This document shows positions 32,270 to 43,411 of a stretch of 64,000 nt of DNA, piece by piece. The notes below the pieces were generated by a model that was given only the letters and a program-made list of their open reading frames with translations, did not search any database and was not told where the DNA came from. This DNA is from Micromonospora phaseoli (GTDB taxonomy: Bacteria > Actinomycetota > Actinomycetes > Mycobacteriales > Micromonosporaceae): contig NZ_FNYV01000007.1 of assembly GCF_900109115.1 (NCBI RefSeq), positions 248,001-312,000 on the forward strand, in the 5' to 3' direction. How positions within the stretch are numbered: position 1 is the first letter of the stretch; each line of letters opens with the position of its first letter. A program made the translations under genes and the position numbers.

Positions 32270-32788
32270 CCGTCTCTCCCTGTCGTGTCTGCGTCGGCAC
32301 CGGGGGGTCACCCGGCCGCGCGACTCGTGCGCCCGACCCCGGCTGGTGCCGGGACCGGTTCCTGGCGACCGCGCCTAGCCCCGGTGGGGGTTGCCGCGCG
32401 GCGTGAGCCGGATTCATGGCCGAACCCGGTTCGGGAGCGCCGGTGCCCAGTCGCGCCTACCGCGTGGGTGCGCGGAGGTCGCGGCTGCGCTGCCGCCGTG
32501 GCTCCATACTCGCATCAGAGGTGAGTCCTCCCACACTCCACCTGCCCCGCATCCCGGGGCCGGTCCGCTTCGTTACCTGAATCGCCGGAGTTTCCGCGCG
32601 AGCGACGCGCGACCGATCCGGTCGGTTTCGTCACCATTCAGCCAGATACGCGTGTCGACACGCGGTGCGGGGTTGGCCGACGCAGAGTCACTGGCACAGG
32701 CTGTTCCCCGGACCCCGATGCAGCTGGACGAGGTCCGCCGGGCCGCACCGGGCGGTCGGAGTCCAGGGGCGACGACGAGGAGTACGTG
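32270..32788. other. Divergent intergenic region with a perfect palindrome
   Basis: This 519-base region separates E1alpha (minus) from a Pro/Ser-rich protein gene (plus). The only distinct structure is the 16-base palindrome at 32649-32664. The short frames across it look non-coding. Promoters for both genes must lie here but none is clear. Confidence 0.55.
32649..32664. promoter_or_regulatory. Perfect 16-base palindrome, possible operator
   Basis: CGCGTGTCGACACGCG is fully self-complementary. It is 124 bases before the plus-strand gene start at 32789 and 380 bases before the E1alpha start. It may be a dimeric-regulator site or chance in high-GC DNA. Confidence 0.35.
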
Positions 32789-33688
32789 GTGTCCGAACCA
32801 GGTGAAGGTCCCGGGCCGCCGATCCTCGGCCGGCACCGAGCAGCCGGCGGTTACCGCCGGGTGGTCGGTGCACACCGGGCGGCACGTACCACCGGGCCGA
32901 GCCGGGGTTACCTGCTGACCGTTGCGCTGCTGGCCGGCACCGCCTCGATGCCGGTCCTCGCGGCGATCAGTACCGGCTCGGCGACGGTCGGCAGCACCGC
33001 ACTGCCGGACAGCAGCACGCCGTTCATCCCGACGCCCTCGGTCGGCCCGGTGGTGATCCCCCTGCCACCCACCGGTGCCCCGACGGTCACCGTGACGGCC
33101 GTGCCGTCGGTCGGGCCGGTGGTTCCGCCGGTCGACCCGGTGACACGTACGCCGCACCCGGTGCCCGCGGCCCCGCCCATGGGGCGGGTCCCGGAACGTC
33201 ACCCGGTGCCGCCGGCGACCGTCCCCGCGCCCCGACCGCCCACCACCACGCCCGCTCCGCTGCCGGCACCCACCCCGACGCGTACCCCCACGCCCTCGCC
33301 GGCCCCGATGCCACCGACCGGTTCTCCGTCGCCGACCGGCGAGCCCGTCCCGCCCACGGCCTCGGCAGACCCGAGCGACCCGGTCGAACCGACCGCGTCG
33401 AACGATCCGTCGACGGAGCCGTCCGCATCAACGGGCCCGACCGCGTCCGCCGGCCCGACCGCGTCGAGCGACCCGTCCGCGTCGGCGGAGCCGTCCGCGT
33501 CGACCGGTCCCTCCGCATCCGCCGGTCCGACCGGCAGCGCTCCTGCACCGGAACCTTCGCCTACCGGCGTCACCACCGAACCGGTGCTCCCCAGCACGCC
33601 CGAGCGTAACGGCAGCGCCCGTTCCCGGGCGCGAATCCGGCTGCGGGAGCGCCGACGCTCCGGCGCGGGGTACGACGGGAAGTGCTGA
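32789..33688 (+). CDS. Exported or membrane-anchored Pro/Ser/Thr-rich protein of unknown function
   Basis: A 299-residue protein. A basic N-terminus leads into one hydrophobic helix (about residues 42-62, GYLLTVALLAGTASMPVLAA). The rest is unstructured: Pro/Thr/Val segments, then near residues 185-265 a run of short units of the type ASxGPT, PSASAEPSAST and so on. It ends with Arg-rich ARIRLRERRR. Such proteins are often wall-spanning spacers, but no wall-sorting signal is present. The GTG at 32789 is preferred over the GTG at 32786 because of GAGGAG six bases before. Codon bias fits, but the low complexity leaves some doubt that it is real. Confidence 0.6.
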   Translation: MSEPGEGPGPPILGRHRAAGGYRRVVGAHRAARTTGPSRGYLLTVALLAGTASMPVLAAISTGSATVGSTALPDSSTPFIPTPSVGPVVIPLPPTGAPTVTVTAVPSVGPVVPPVDPVTRTPHPVPAAPPMGRVPERHPVPPATVPAPRPPTTTPAPLPAPTPTRTPTPSPAPMPPTGSPSPTGEPVPPTASADPSDPVEPTASNDPSTEPSASTGPTASAGPTASSDPSASAEPSASTGPSASAGPTGSAPAPEPSPTGVTTEPVLPSTPERNGSARSRARIRLRERRRSGAGYDGKC

Positions 33689-33725
33689 ACCGCCGGCAGC
33701 CCGCTGAGGCCCGGCCGTTCGTACC

Positions 33726-33755
33726 CGGGCGGACGGGGAGGACGGCGTCCGCCCG
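33726..33755. terminator. Hairpin between convergent genes
   Basis: A 10-bp stem (33726-33735 with 33746-33755) and a 10-base loop between the Pro/Ser-rich gene and the end of the unknown 406-residue gene. Confidence 0.5.
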
Positions 33756-33759
33756 TCGG

Positions 33760-34980
33760 TCAGCCGTCGTCGGCGAGGCGGTGCCGGTTGGCCTCGATCC
33801 AGGCGTCGAGAGCGGCCGGGTCGTCCGGGTCGACGCCGTCGGCCATCAACTGGGCGACCGCGGCGGTGGCCGGGCTGCGGCGCTCACCGGTCGCGTAGAG
33901 CCGGACGAACTCCGGCACCATCTCCTCGATCGCGCTGTCCGTCGCGGCCACCGCCGGATCGGGCAGCCCGCGCCGGCGGGCCGCGTACCCGGCGAAGGCG
34001 CGCAGCACGCGGGGCAACATCGCCGCGTCGTCCATGTCCAACACGGCCCGGCGGTGCACCCAGTCGAGCAGGAAGAGCCCGGCGACGGTGGGGCTCCAGC
34101 GCAGCGGATCAGCGTCCGGGAAGGTGGCCGCGTGGTCGAGCAGCAGCCCCAGGCAGAAGTGCAGGGAGGCCAGTTCGGCGCCGTCCAGGGTGTCCAACCC
34201 GGCCCGGGTGGCGTCCGGTGAGTTCAGGAAACGACGGATCTCCGCGCTCCGCTCGGCGTCCGGCAACGGCTCGTCGGCCAGCCGGGGCGGTGGCGCGGTC
34301 GCGGCCGGCAGCACCGTCAACCGGGCCCCGACGAGCGCGCGGTCCGTGGCCAGCGAGGAAGCCCCCGGCAGCTGGCCCAGATCGTCGGTGACCGCCAGGT
34401 GCCGGCTCACCTCGGCGCGCATCCGGGTGGGGCTCTCCTCCCGGAACCAGGTCAACTCGTCGTCGGCACACAGCTGCCGGACCTGCTCCAGGATCCGACT
34501 GGCCGGACCGCCGACGAAGACGTCCTTGGCGATCCCGATGTTGTGGTCGACCAGTGCCACCAGCGCGTGCTCCGGCCCTCCGACAGCGTCGTCGTAGGCG
34601 AAGGTGGCCAGGTAGGAGGTCTGGTCGCCGTACACGTCGCCGTACGCCCAGGTGCCGGTGACGTGCACCTTGCCGAGCTGCCCGGACCAGGCCGGTGCGC
34701 TCGCGCCGGGGCGGACCCGGTCCGCCCCGACGGCATCTGGCACCAGGGCGGCGAAGACCGCCCGGACCGTGGTCGCCGCGGCGGTCCGCCGTCGCGAGGT
34801 GGCGGCGAGGAAACCGGCCACGAACTCGCGTACCGCTGCTTCCCGGTCGGTCTCCGCTATCTCGTACACGCTGCCCAGCAGAGCCGCGCCGAGCATCTCG
34901 GCGTCCAGCGCCGAGTCGAGCTTGGTCACGTCGCGTGCGGCGTGCAGCACCGCGTCGTAGGGGGTCTGTGGCGTGGCCAT
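33760..34980 (-). CDS. Conserved-looking protein of unknown function, 406 residues
   Basis: I do not recognise the family. The protein is soluble, acidic and mostly helical. Residues about 100-160 have a beta-like block VHVTGTWAYGDVYGDQTSYLAT in two parts and ALVALVDHNIGIAKDVFVGG. The C-terminal third contains helices such as LASLHFCLGLLLDHAATFPD and DWVHRRAVLDMDDAAMLPRV. It starts MATPQTPYDAVLHAARDVTK at 34980. Its codon use matches neighbours, supporting a real gene. It runs in the same direction as the GTPase pair but is about 120 bases away and probably separate. Confidence 0.7.
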   Translation of the reverse strand: MATPQTPYDAVLHAARDVTKLDSALDAEMLGAALLGSVYEIAETDREAAVREFVAGFLAATSRRRTAAATTVRAVFAALVPDAVGADRVRPGASAPAWSGQLGKVHVTGTWAYGDVYGDQTSYLATFAYDDAVGGPEHALVALVDHNIGIAKDVFVGGPASRILEQVRQLCADDELTWFREESPTRMRAEVSRHLAVTDDLGQLPGASSLATDRALVGARLTVLPAATAPPPRLADEPLPDAERSAEIRRFLNSPDATRAGLDTLDGAELASLHFCLGLLLDHAATFPDADPLRWSPTVAGLFLLDWVHRRAVLDMDDAAMLPRVLRAFAGYAARRRGLPDPAVAATDSAIEEMVPEFVRLYATGERRSPATAAVAQLMADGVDPDDPAALDAWIEANRHRLADDG

Positions 34981-35096
34981 GACCCGACCCTACGCCGCTG
35001 ATCGCCCGATGACGCGGTCAGCGAACCCGCCGGTGCGGCACGCGGTCGCACGCGGACGACCCGGCCTGTCGAAGCACCCCCGTTTGCAGCGGCCAG

Positions 35097-36785
35097 CTAC
35101 CGGTGCCGGGCGACCTCCAGCACGGTACGCGCGTCGGCGTGCGCGGCGATCACCGTACGCACCGGGTCAAGCACGTGCTGTTCGCCGACGTGGGCGACCG
35201 CCCTGGTCAGCTGCGCCTCGGCCCGCTGGCCGGCCCGCCGCGCGGCCCATCGGGTGACCGGGCGGGTCAGGGCGGCCACCAGCAGCCCGGTCAGCAGCCC
35301 GCCGAGCAGCAGCAGGGTCGGCACCGGAACCTCACCGACCATCGGGTGCCGCAGCTCCGGCAGCCCCAGGGCCCGCATCGCGTAGCCGAGGACCAGCCAG
35401 CCCAGCCCGGCCGCCGCGGCGATCGTCACCAGCCACTGCACTGCGCCGACCAGTCGCCACCAGCGGCGCGGGCGGCTCATCCCGAGGTCGGCACCGGCGA
35501 GCGCGCCGTCCAGGGCGTCCGGCAGGTCGGCCAGGCGGGACCGGGCCGCCGCCGTCATCGCGTCCGGCCAGGCGTTCGGCAGCCCCGCCCCGGCTCGTTC
35601 GGCCACGGTCCGCAGCGCCAGCGCCAGCGCGGACTTGTCGGCCGCGCTGGGCTCGGGCACGGACGTCGCGGCGACCAGGCTCTCCGCCGGGTCGCTCGGG
35701 GCACCCTGCGGCCCCGGCAGATGCAGCCGGCGCAGCGGATCGGGACGCAGCCGCCGCAGAAGCCGGAACAGCGGCCAGCCGGTCGCCGCCGCCGCGCGGT
35801 GCCGGTACGCCTGCTCGACCGCAGCCACGACGGTCGGCACCCCGGCGGCGGTACCCAGCGCACGGTCCAGCGCGGCGACCGCCGGATCATCCGCGGCGAG
35901 CGCCGTGCGGGGCTCGCCGACCATGGCGTCCAGCGCGACGACGACGGAGTCCAGGTCCCCGGAGAGCCGACGCAGCGCGGCCTGCCGCTCGGCGACGGTG
36001 CGCTCCAGCGCCGCCCGCAGCCCGTCCGGGCCGGCCGGGTCGGTGATCGTGGTGGTCAGCAGGGGCACCCCTTCCAGGCCGTCCGCGTCGAGCAGGCGGC
36101 GCAGGTCGGCGAGCACCCGGGGCACCTCGGCCGGGGACAGCCGGTCGGTCTGGTTGAGCACGACCAGGGTGACGTCCCGGTGCCGGCGGAACTCGCGGAG
36201 GTAGCTGCGGTGCATCACCCGGTCGGCGTACTTCTGCGGGTCGACCACCCAGACCACGAGGTCCACCAGGCCGAGCAGCCGGTCCACCTCCAGCCGGTGC
36301 GAGTGCTGCACGGAGTCGAAGTCCGGCAGGTCGAGCAGGATCAGCCCGTGCATCGTGGACTCGTCGTCGCCGTCCAGCAGGCTCTCCCGGACGAAGCGGT
36401 GCCGTGGCAGCACACCGAGCCAGTCGAGCAGCCGGGTGCCGCCGTCGAGCGGCCCCCAGACGCAGGCGTGGGTCACACCGGTGGTGGGCCGGCGTACCCC
36501 GACGGGTGAGAGGTCCATCCGGGCCATCGCGTTGAACAGGCTCGACTTGCCGCTGCCGGTCGAGCCGGCCAGCGCTACCACGGTGTGGTCCCGGGAGAGC
36601 GCCAGCCGGGTACCGGCCCGTTCGACCAGGGTGCGCGCCGGAACCAGCGGAGTGTCCGGCAGGTGGCCGTCGACGATGCCGAGGAACCGGTGCACCGCCT
36701 CCAGCCGGGCGACCAGCTGGTCGGGGTCCACCCGGCCGTCGGCGATCCGCAGCGCCTCACGGAGGCGCCCACCCATGCCGGTCAT
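35097..36785 (-). CDS. Dynamin-like/Era-type membrane GTPase (second gene of GTPase pair)
   Basis: A 562-residue P-loop GTPase. G1 is AGSTGSGKSSLF (about residues 74-84), the G2 region follows as RPTTGVTHA, G3 is LLDLPDFDSV and G4 is LNQTDRL, close to NKxD. After a helical middle, two membrane helices lie at about 440-465 and 488-508. This plan matches bacterial dynamin-like GTPases and Streptomyces DynA/DynB-type pairs that act at sporulation septa; the link is from architecture only. Its ATG overlaps the stop of the upstream GTPase gene by four bases. Confidence 0.82.
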   Translation of the reverse strand: MTGMGGRLREALRIADGRVDPDQLVARLEAVHRFLGIVDGHLPDTPLVPARTLVERAGTRLALSRDHTVVALAGSTGSGKSSLFNAMARMDLSPVGVRRPTTGVTHACVWGPLDGGTRLLDWLGVLPRHRFVRESLLDGDDESTMHGLILLDLPDFDSVQHSHRLEVDRLLGLVDLVVWVVDPQKYADRVMHRSYLREFRRHRDVTLVVLNQTDRLSPAEVPRVLADLRRLLDADGLEGVPLLTTTITDPAGPDGLRAALERTVAERQAALRRLSGDLDSVVVALDAMVGEPRTALAADDPAVAALDRALGTAAGVPTVVAAVEQAYRHRAAAATGWPLFRLLRRLRPDPLRRLHLPGPQGAPSDPAESLVAATSVPEPSAADKSALALALRTVAERAGAGLPNAWPDAMTAAARSRLADLPDALDGALAGADLGMSRPRRWWRLVGAVQWLVTIAAAAGLGWLVLGYAMRALGLPELRHPMVGEVPVPTLLLLGGLLTGLLVAALTRPVTRWAARRAGQRAEAQLTRAVAHVGEQHVLDPVRTVIAAHADARTVLEVARHR

Positions 36786-38647
36786 GCGCGTTCCCGATCG
36801 TTCGCCTGGGTGTCCGCGCCCGCCCCGGGCGCACCGAACTCCGCGGTGACCTCGGCGAATCCGCTGCTCAGTCGGGCCACCTCCACCCGTTCGGCCGCCT
36901 GACGCAGCGCAGTCGCGGTCCCCGCAGCGGGCCGGGCCTGCTCGGTCCGGTCGAGATATCGGGCGGCCTCGGCGTCCAGCAGGGTCCGCACCCGCTCCAG
37001 CAGGTCCTCCCGGGCCTTGTTGGCCAGCGTACGCACAGCCTGGTCGCCGAAGATCGCCTGGAGCACCGCCTGACCGGCGATGGTGGTGCCGGCCCCGGTG
37101 GCGACCTCCAGCCCGGTCGGGATGAACGCGGTCGAGGCGAAGACCGCGATCATCACGACCAGCCCGGTGGCGTTGACCGCGTACGCCGCCGTCCGGGCCA
37201 CGAAGCGCCGGTCGCCGCCCTCCACCCGGACCAGCTCCAGCACGCCCCGCTGCCAGTCCCGGACCAGCCGCTCGGCCTGTCCGGGCAGGCCGGCGGAGTG
37301 GTGGGCGAGGTCGGGTTCGACGAGTGCGGCCCCGGCCGGATGCGACTTCCAGCCGGTGTACGCGTGTTCGGCTGCTTCGGCGGCCACGCCCCGCAGCAGC
37401 GTCACCAGTTGGGACTCGATCGCGTCACGCAGCTCGGTGGCCGGGGCGGGGCGCCCGGTGAACGCGGCCACGACGCGGTCGCGCAGCCGGCCGATCCGTG
37501 CCTCCATCGTGCGGAAGAACTCGCCGGTCCCGATGAACTCCTGCCAACGGGCGAGCACCTCGCCCCGGAGCAGCCGACCGTCGCGTAGCCCCTGCTCGAC
37601 CGTCCGGTTCGCGGCCCGGTATGCCGCGCGTACCCGTTCGTCCAGCGCGTCGGCGGCGTCCAGCTGCTCGTCGGCGGCCACGGCCAGACTCTCGACCGAT
37701 GGTTGCAGGGCGCCCAGCGCGCCTCCCAGCGTCTGCCGGACGACCGCGGACCGGGCGTCCGCGTCGGCGGCGAGTCGGGCGAACCAGTCCGTCAGGGGTG
37801 CGGTGACCCGGCCCGGCAGCAGGCCCTGCCCGTCGACCCAGGTCTCCGGCAGCACGAACAGTGGGGCCGCGCCGAGGCCCTGTTCGGCGAGCATCTCGGC
37901 GAGGTGGGCGGCGACCTCGTCGGTCGCCTCGGTCGGCACCCGGTCGAGCACCAGGGCGATCACCGCACCCCGGGCCCGGGCGCCGTGCAGCAGCTCCCAG
38001 GGGACGGCGTCGGCGTACCGGGCGGCGGTCGTGACGAAGAGCCAGAGGTCGGCGGCGGCGAGCAGCTGGCCGGCCAGCGCCCGGTTGGCGTCGACCACCG
38101 AGTCGATGTCTGGTGCGTCCAGGAAGGCCAGCCCGGGCGGCAGTGCGGGAGCGGTGACCAGGTGCAGGCTGCGGGTATCCCCGTTGGGCTGGTTGGTGCG
38201 GGTCAGCCCGGGCAGCAGGTCGCCGCGGCGGAACCAGGCCGAGTCGGCCGGGTTGCAGACCAGGACCGGGGACCGGGTGGTCGGCCGCAGCACTCCCGCG
38301 GCGCTGACTCTGGCCTGTACCAGGCTGTTGACCAGGGTCGACTTGCCGGCGCCGGTGGAACCGCCGACCACCACGAGCAGTGGGGCATCGAGGCGGGAGA
38401 GCCGGGGCAGCAGGTAGTCGTCGAGTTGGTCGGTGAGCGCGGCGCTGATCCGTCCGGCCGGCTCGGCCGAGGGTAGGGCCAACGGGAACCGGGCCGCCCC
38501 GATCGCGGCACGCAGGCCGGTCAGGGCGTCGGGCAGGGTGTCGTCCCCGGTGGCCGCGGGCCGGTCCTTGCCGGCGCCGGTGAAGCCGGTGCGGGCTGCG
38601 ACGGCGGGCGTCCCGGACGGTGAGGCGGTATCGCCGTTCGTCGTCAC
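36782..38647 (-). CDS. Dynamin-like membrane GTPase (first gene of GTPase pair)
   Basis: About 621 residues. G1 is VVGGSTGAGKSTLVNSL, G2 RPTTRSPVLV, G3 FLDAPDIDSV. G4 is degenerate: the strand VIALVLDRVP ends without an NKxD motif, so guanine specificity may be unusual. A pair of hydrophobic helices lies near residues 480-530 (AVNATGLVVMIAVFASTAFI). A role in membrane fission or septation is inferred from dynamin-like proteins. The start is taken as the GTG at 38647 because the longer frame relies on a TTG at 38683 inside the dnaK promoter region; no strong ribosome site was found. It is divergent from dnaK. Confidence 0.8.
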   Translation of the reverse strand: MTTNGDTASPSGTPAVAARTGFTGAGKDRPAATGDDTLPDALTGLRAAIGAARFPLALPSAEPAGRISAALTDQLDDYLLPRLSRLDAPLLVVVGGSTGAGKSTLVNSLVQARVSAAGVLRPTTRSPVLVCNPADSAWFRRGDLLPGLTRTNQPNGDTRSLHLVTAPALPPGLAFLDAPDIDSVVDANRALAGQLLAAADLWLFVTTAARYADAVPWELLHGARARGAVIALVLDRVPTEATDEVAAHLAEMLAEQGLGAAPLFVLPETWVDGQGLLPGRVTAPLTDWFARLAADADARSAVVRQTLGGALGALQPSVESLAVAADEQLDAADALDERVRAAYRAANRTVEQGLRDGRLLRGEVLARWQEFIGTGEFFRTMEARIGRLRDRVVAAFTGRPAPATELRDAIESQLVTLLRGVAAEAAEHAYTGWKSHPAGAALVEPDLAHHSAGLPGQAERLVRDWQRGVLELVRVEGGDRRFVARTAAYAVNATGLVVMIAVFASTAFIPTGLEVATGAGTTIAGQAVLQAIFGDQAVRTLANKAREDLLERVRTLLDAEAARYLDRTEQARPAAGTATALRQAAERVEVARLSSGFAEVTAEFGAPGAGADTQANDRERA

Positions 38648-38731
38648 CGCTAAAGCGTGCCCGACCGACACAAGGTAAGACAACCGGTCGGTAGCGACTG
38701 GTGAGTTGCGCCAATCTGACTCAACCCTGAC

Positions 38732-38760
38732 TTGACGATCGCCGGCGGCGTGGCACTATT
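38732..38760 (+). promoter_or_regulatory. Probable vegetative promoter of the dnaK operon
   Basis: TTGACG at 38732-38737 and ACTATT at 38755-38760 are separated by 17 bases. The -10 overlaps the HAIR site, as expected for HspR repression. Confidence 0.55.
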
Positions 38761-38777
38761 GAGTCAAGTTCACTCAA
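38759..38777. promoter_or_regulatory. HAIR operator (HspR-binding) at dnaK
   Basis: TTGAGT, seven bases, ACTCAA. This matches the inner six positions of each arm of the HAIR consensus CTTGAGT-N7-ACTCAAG exactly; only the outermost base pair differs. It sits 92 bases before the dnaK start. Confidence 0.85.
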
Positions 38778-38868
38778 CTTGAGGTGGGGTCGCTGCGGGC
38801 GGCGCCCGCCGGCCAGGGCGACAGGGCAGCCTGTCACCTGCTCAACGTTACGAAGCGAGGAAGCGAAG

Positions 38869-40752
<1,884 letters not shown>

Positions 40753-40798
40753 CGGTCCGGGTGATCCGAGCTCACGGGCAGAGGGATGAGGTAGTCGT

Positions 40799-41551
40799 AT
40801 GACGGAGAAGCCACGAGCCGCCGACCCGGGTCGCACCGGGTCGGCGCCGGGTGGCTCGGCGTCCGAGCCGGCCACCGGCGATGCGCCGCGGGTCGTCATC
40901 CGCAACAATCGCAAGATCAGCCAGATCAGCGAGCCCGAGGGTACCGCCGCCGACGCCGGGCCGAACGTGCCGGCGGAGGGCCTGGTCGAGGACGCCGAGG
41001 TCGTGGTCGACTCGATCGAGGTCGAGACCAGCGCGCTGAGCGAATCGTCGGCCAGCGAGGGAGCGCCGGTGGTGGACTCTCCGGCGCAGCCCGTCGGTGA
41101 GCCGTCGGAGACGGCCGGTGCCGAGCTGGCCGCGCTCCGCGCCGAACTGGAAGAGCGGACCCGGGACGTGCAGCGGGTGTCGGCCGAGTACGCCAACTAC
41201 CGCAAGCGGGTCGAGCGGGACCGTGGCCTGGTCACCGAGCAGGCGACCGGTTCCGTGCTCGCCGCCCTGCTGCCCATCCTGGACGACCTCGACCGGGCCC
41301 GGGAGCACGGCGATCTCGTCGGCCCGTTCGGATCGGTGGCCGAGCAGCTGACCACCACGCTGGGCAAGTTCGGGTTGACCCCGTTCGGCGTGCAGGGTGA
41401 CCCGTTCGACCCGACACGGCACGAGGCGGTGGCCCATCAGACCTCGGCCGACGTCACCGAGCCGACCTGCGTGCAGGTGATGCGTCGGGGTTACCAGATC
41501 GGTGAGCGACTGCTGCGGCCCGCGATGGTCGCGGTGGCCGAACCGGAATAG
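40799..41551 (+). CDS. grpE: Nucleotide exchange factor GrpE
   Basis: A 250-residue GrpE. The first 95 residues are an acidic, low-complexity extension longer than in E. coli. The conserved part begins ELAALRAELEERTRDVQRVS, with YANYRKRVERDRG, LLPILDDLDRAREHG, FGLTPFGVQGDPFDP and the C-terminal YQIGERLLRPAMVAVAEPE. It releases ADP from DnaK. It lies 46 bases after dnaK in the same operon. Confidence 0.96.
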   Translation: MTEKPRAADPGRTGSAPGGSASEPATGDAPRVVIRNNRKISQISEPEGTAADAGPNVPAEGLVEDAEVVVDSIEVETSALSESSASEGAPVVDSPAQPVGEPSETAGAELAALRAELEERTRDVQRVSAEYANYRKRVERDRGLVTEQATGSVLAALLPILDDLDRAREHGDLVGPFGSVAEQLTTTLGKFGLTPFGVQGDPFDPTRHEAVAHQTSADVTEPTCVQVMRRGYQIGERLLRPAMVAVAEPE

Positions 41552-41635
41552 TGCGCGACGGTGACCTGGCCGCCCCGCTCGCCGACATCCGGCGGGCGGG
41601 GCGGCTCGGGCCCGAGGCGGGGAGGAGGTGCACGG

Positions 41636-42820
41636 GTGAGTTCCAAGGACTGGATCGAGAAGGACTACTACGCGGTCCTGGGGGTGGCGAAGACCACTCC
41701 CAGTGACGAGATCAAGAAGGCGTATCGGAAGCTGGCCCGCGAATCGCACCCGGACCACAATCCCGGTGACCCGAGGGCCGAGGAGCGCTTCAAGGCGGTC
41801 TCCGAGGCGTACGCGGTGCTCGGCGACGACGCGAAGCGTCACGAGTACGACGAGATGCGCTCGCTGTTCGGCTCGGGCGCGTTCCGGCGGGGCGCTCGCC
41901 AGCCGGGTCAGCCGGGTCAGCCGGGCGGCGTGCCGTTCGACGTCTCCGACCTGTTCGGCGGCGCGCAGGCCGGTGGTGGCCGCTTCGCCGGCGGTGGCAT
42001 CTCCGACCTGTTCAGCTCGATCTTCTCGGGCGGTGGGGGTGGCGCGGGCGCACCCGGCCCGGCCCGGGGGCGCGACATCGAGACCGAGGTGGCGCTCGAC
42101 TTCAACGACGCCGTCCGGGGCGTGACCCTGCCGTTGACGCTGCGGGCACCCGGTGTCTGCGACACCTGCCACGGCAACGGCGCCAAGCCCGGTACCCAGC
42201 CGCGTGCCTGCCCGGTCTGTCACGGCGCCGGCGTGACCAACCGGAACCAGGGTGCGTTCAGCTTCTCCGAGCCGTGCCGCAACTGCCAGGGCGTCGGCAC
42301 GGTGGTGGACGAGAAGTGCCCGGAGTGCCAGGGCACCGGCGGGGTCACCAAGACCCGTACGCTCAACGTCCGCTTTCCGGGCGGGGTGGCCGACGGCCAA
42401 CGGATCCGGTTGGCCGGCCGGGGCGAGCCGGGCGAGCGCGGCGGTCCGGCGGGCGATCTCTTCGTGCACGTGAAGGTCCGGCCGGACGAGCTGTTCGGGC
42501 GCACCGGTGACGACCTCACCCTGACCGTCCCGATCACATTCACGGAGGCGGTGCTCGGCACGGACCTGCGGGTGCCGACTCTCGACGGTGCGGTGACGCT
42601 GCGGGTGCCACCCGGCACGCCTAGCGGGCGGATTCTGCGGGCGCGGGGCAAGGGGGTCAGCCGCCGGGACGGCCAAGCCGGCGACCTGCTGGTCACTCTC
42701 GACGTGGTGGTGCCGGCGCAGGTCTCCGACGAGGCGCGGGCGGCGCTGGAGACATTCGCCGAGCAGACCCCGCCGGCGGCCCGGGAACATCTCGACGCAC
42801 GGGTGCGTCGGGTCGGTTGA
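41636..42820 (+). CDS. dnaJ: Chaperone DnaJ
   Basis: A 394-residue DnaJ. The J-domain (about 10-75) has YRKLARESHPDHNPG with HPD. A Gly-rich region follows, then a zinc-finger domain with four CxxCxGxG-type repeats (CDTCHGNG, CPVCHGAG, CRNCQGVG, CPECQGTG), then the C-terminal substrate-binding domain with VRFPGGVADGQRIRLAGRG. It stimulates DnaK ATPase. The GTG at 41636 follows GGAGGAGG; the frame extends upstream without a ribosome site. Confidence 0.96.
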   Translation: MSSKDWIEKDYYAVLGVAKTTPSDEIKKAYRKLARESHPDHNPGDPRAEERFKAVSEAYAVLGDDAKRHEYDEMRSLFGSGAFRRGARQPGQPGQPGGVPFDVSDLFGGAQAGGGRFAGGGISDLFSSIFSGGGGGAGAPGPARGRDIETEVALDFNDAVRGVTLPLTLRAPGVCDTCHGNGAKPGTQPRACPVCHGAGVTNRNQGAFSFSEPCRNCQGVGTVVDEKCPECQGTGGVTKTRTLNVRFPGGVADGQRIRLAGRGEPGERGGPAGDLFVHVKVRPDELFGRTGDDLTLTVPITFTEAVLGTDLRVPTLDGAVTLRVPPGTPSGRILRARGKGVSRRDGQAGDLLVTLDVVVPAQVSDEARAALETFAEQTPPAAREHLDARVRRVG

Positions 42821-42848
42821 TCGGTGAAGTGGTGCGGAGGTGAGCGGG

Positions 42849-43283
42849 ATGAGCGGGTTCGGCTCGGATGACCCTGCCTACGAGGCCAAGGTGCTGATGA
42901 TCTCGGTTGCGGCGCGGATGGCGGGGATGCACCCGCAGACGCTGCGCCAGTACGACCGGCTCGGTCTGGTGCAGGCCGGCCGGGCAGCCGGTGGTGGGCG
43001 GCGGTACAGCGTCCGGGACGTGGTGCTGCTGCGCGAGGTGCAGCGGCTCAGCCAGGACGACGGAGTCAACCTCGCCGGGATCAAACGGATCATCGGGCTG
43101 GAGCAGTTGCTGGAGCAGGCGCAGCAGCGGGTCGCTCAGCTGGAGGCCGAGCTGGAGGCCGCGTACCGCCGGATGGCCGAGTTGGAGTCGCTGGCCCGCT
43201 TTCCCGGCCGTGACCTGGTCCCGACCAACCAGACCTCGACGGCCCTGGTGGTCTGGCGGCCCCGCCGCAGCCCCGGCCGCTGA
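42849..43283 (+). CDS. hspR: Heat-shock repressor HspR (MerR family)
   Basis: A 144-residue MerR-like regulator. A winged helix MISVAARMAGMHPQTLRQYD is followed by RLGLVQAGRAAGGGRRYS and then a coiled coil from about residue 85. HspR binds HAIR sites with help from DnaK and represses the dnaK operon and clpB. It is the last gene of the operon. The ATG at 42849 with GGAGG eight bases upstream is preferred to the GTG at 42840, which sits inside that site. Confidence 0.95.
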   Translation: MSGFGSDDPAYEAKVLMISVAARMAGMHPQTLRQYDRLGLVQAGRAAGGGRRYSVRDVVLLREVQRLSQDDGVNLAGIKRIIGLEQLLEQAQQRVAQLEAELEAAYRRMAELESLARFPGRDLVPTNQTSTALVVWRPRRSPGR

Positions 43284-43411
43284 CCCGAGTCGCTCCCGGC
43301 GGCCGTACCCACACTTCACGGAAACCCGAGCGAGGGCCAGGTTCGCTCCGCTAGCCTCGTGAAATCAGGTCCAACCACCTGAATCCGGACTCCAAGCTGG
43401 CGGGGGGAGCC

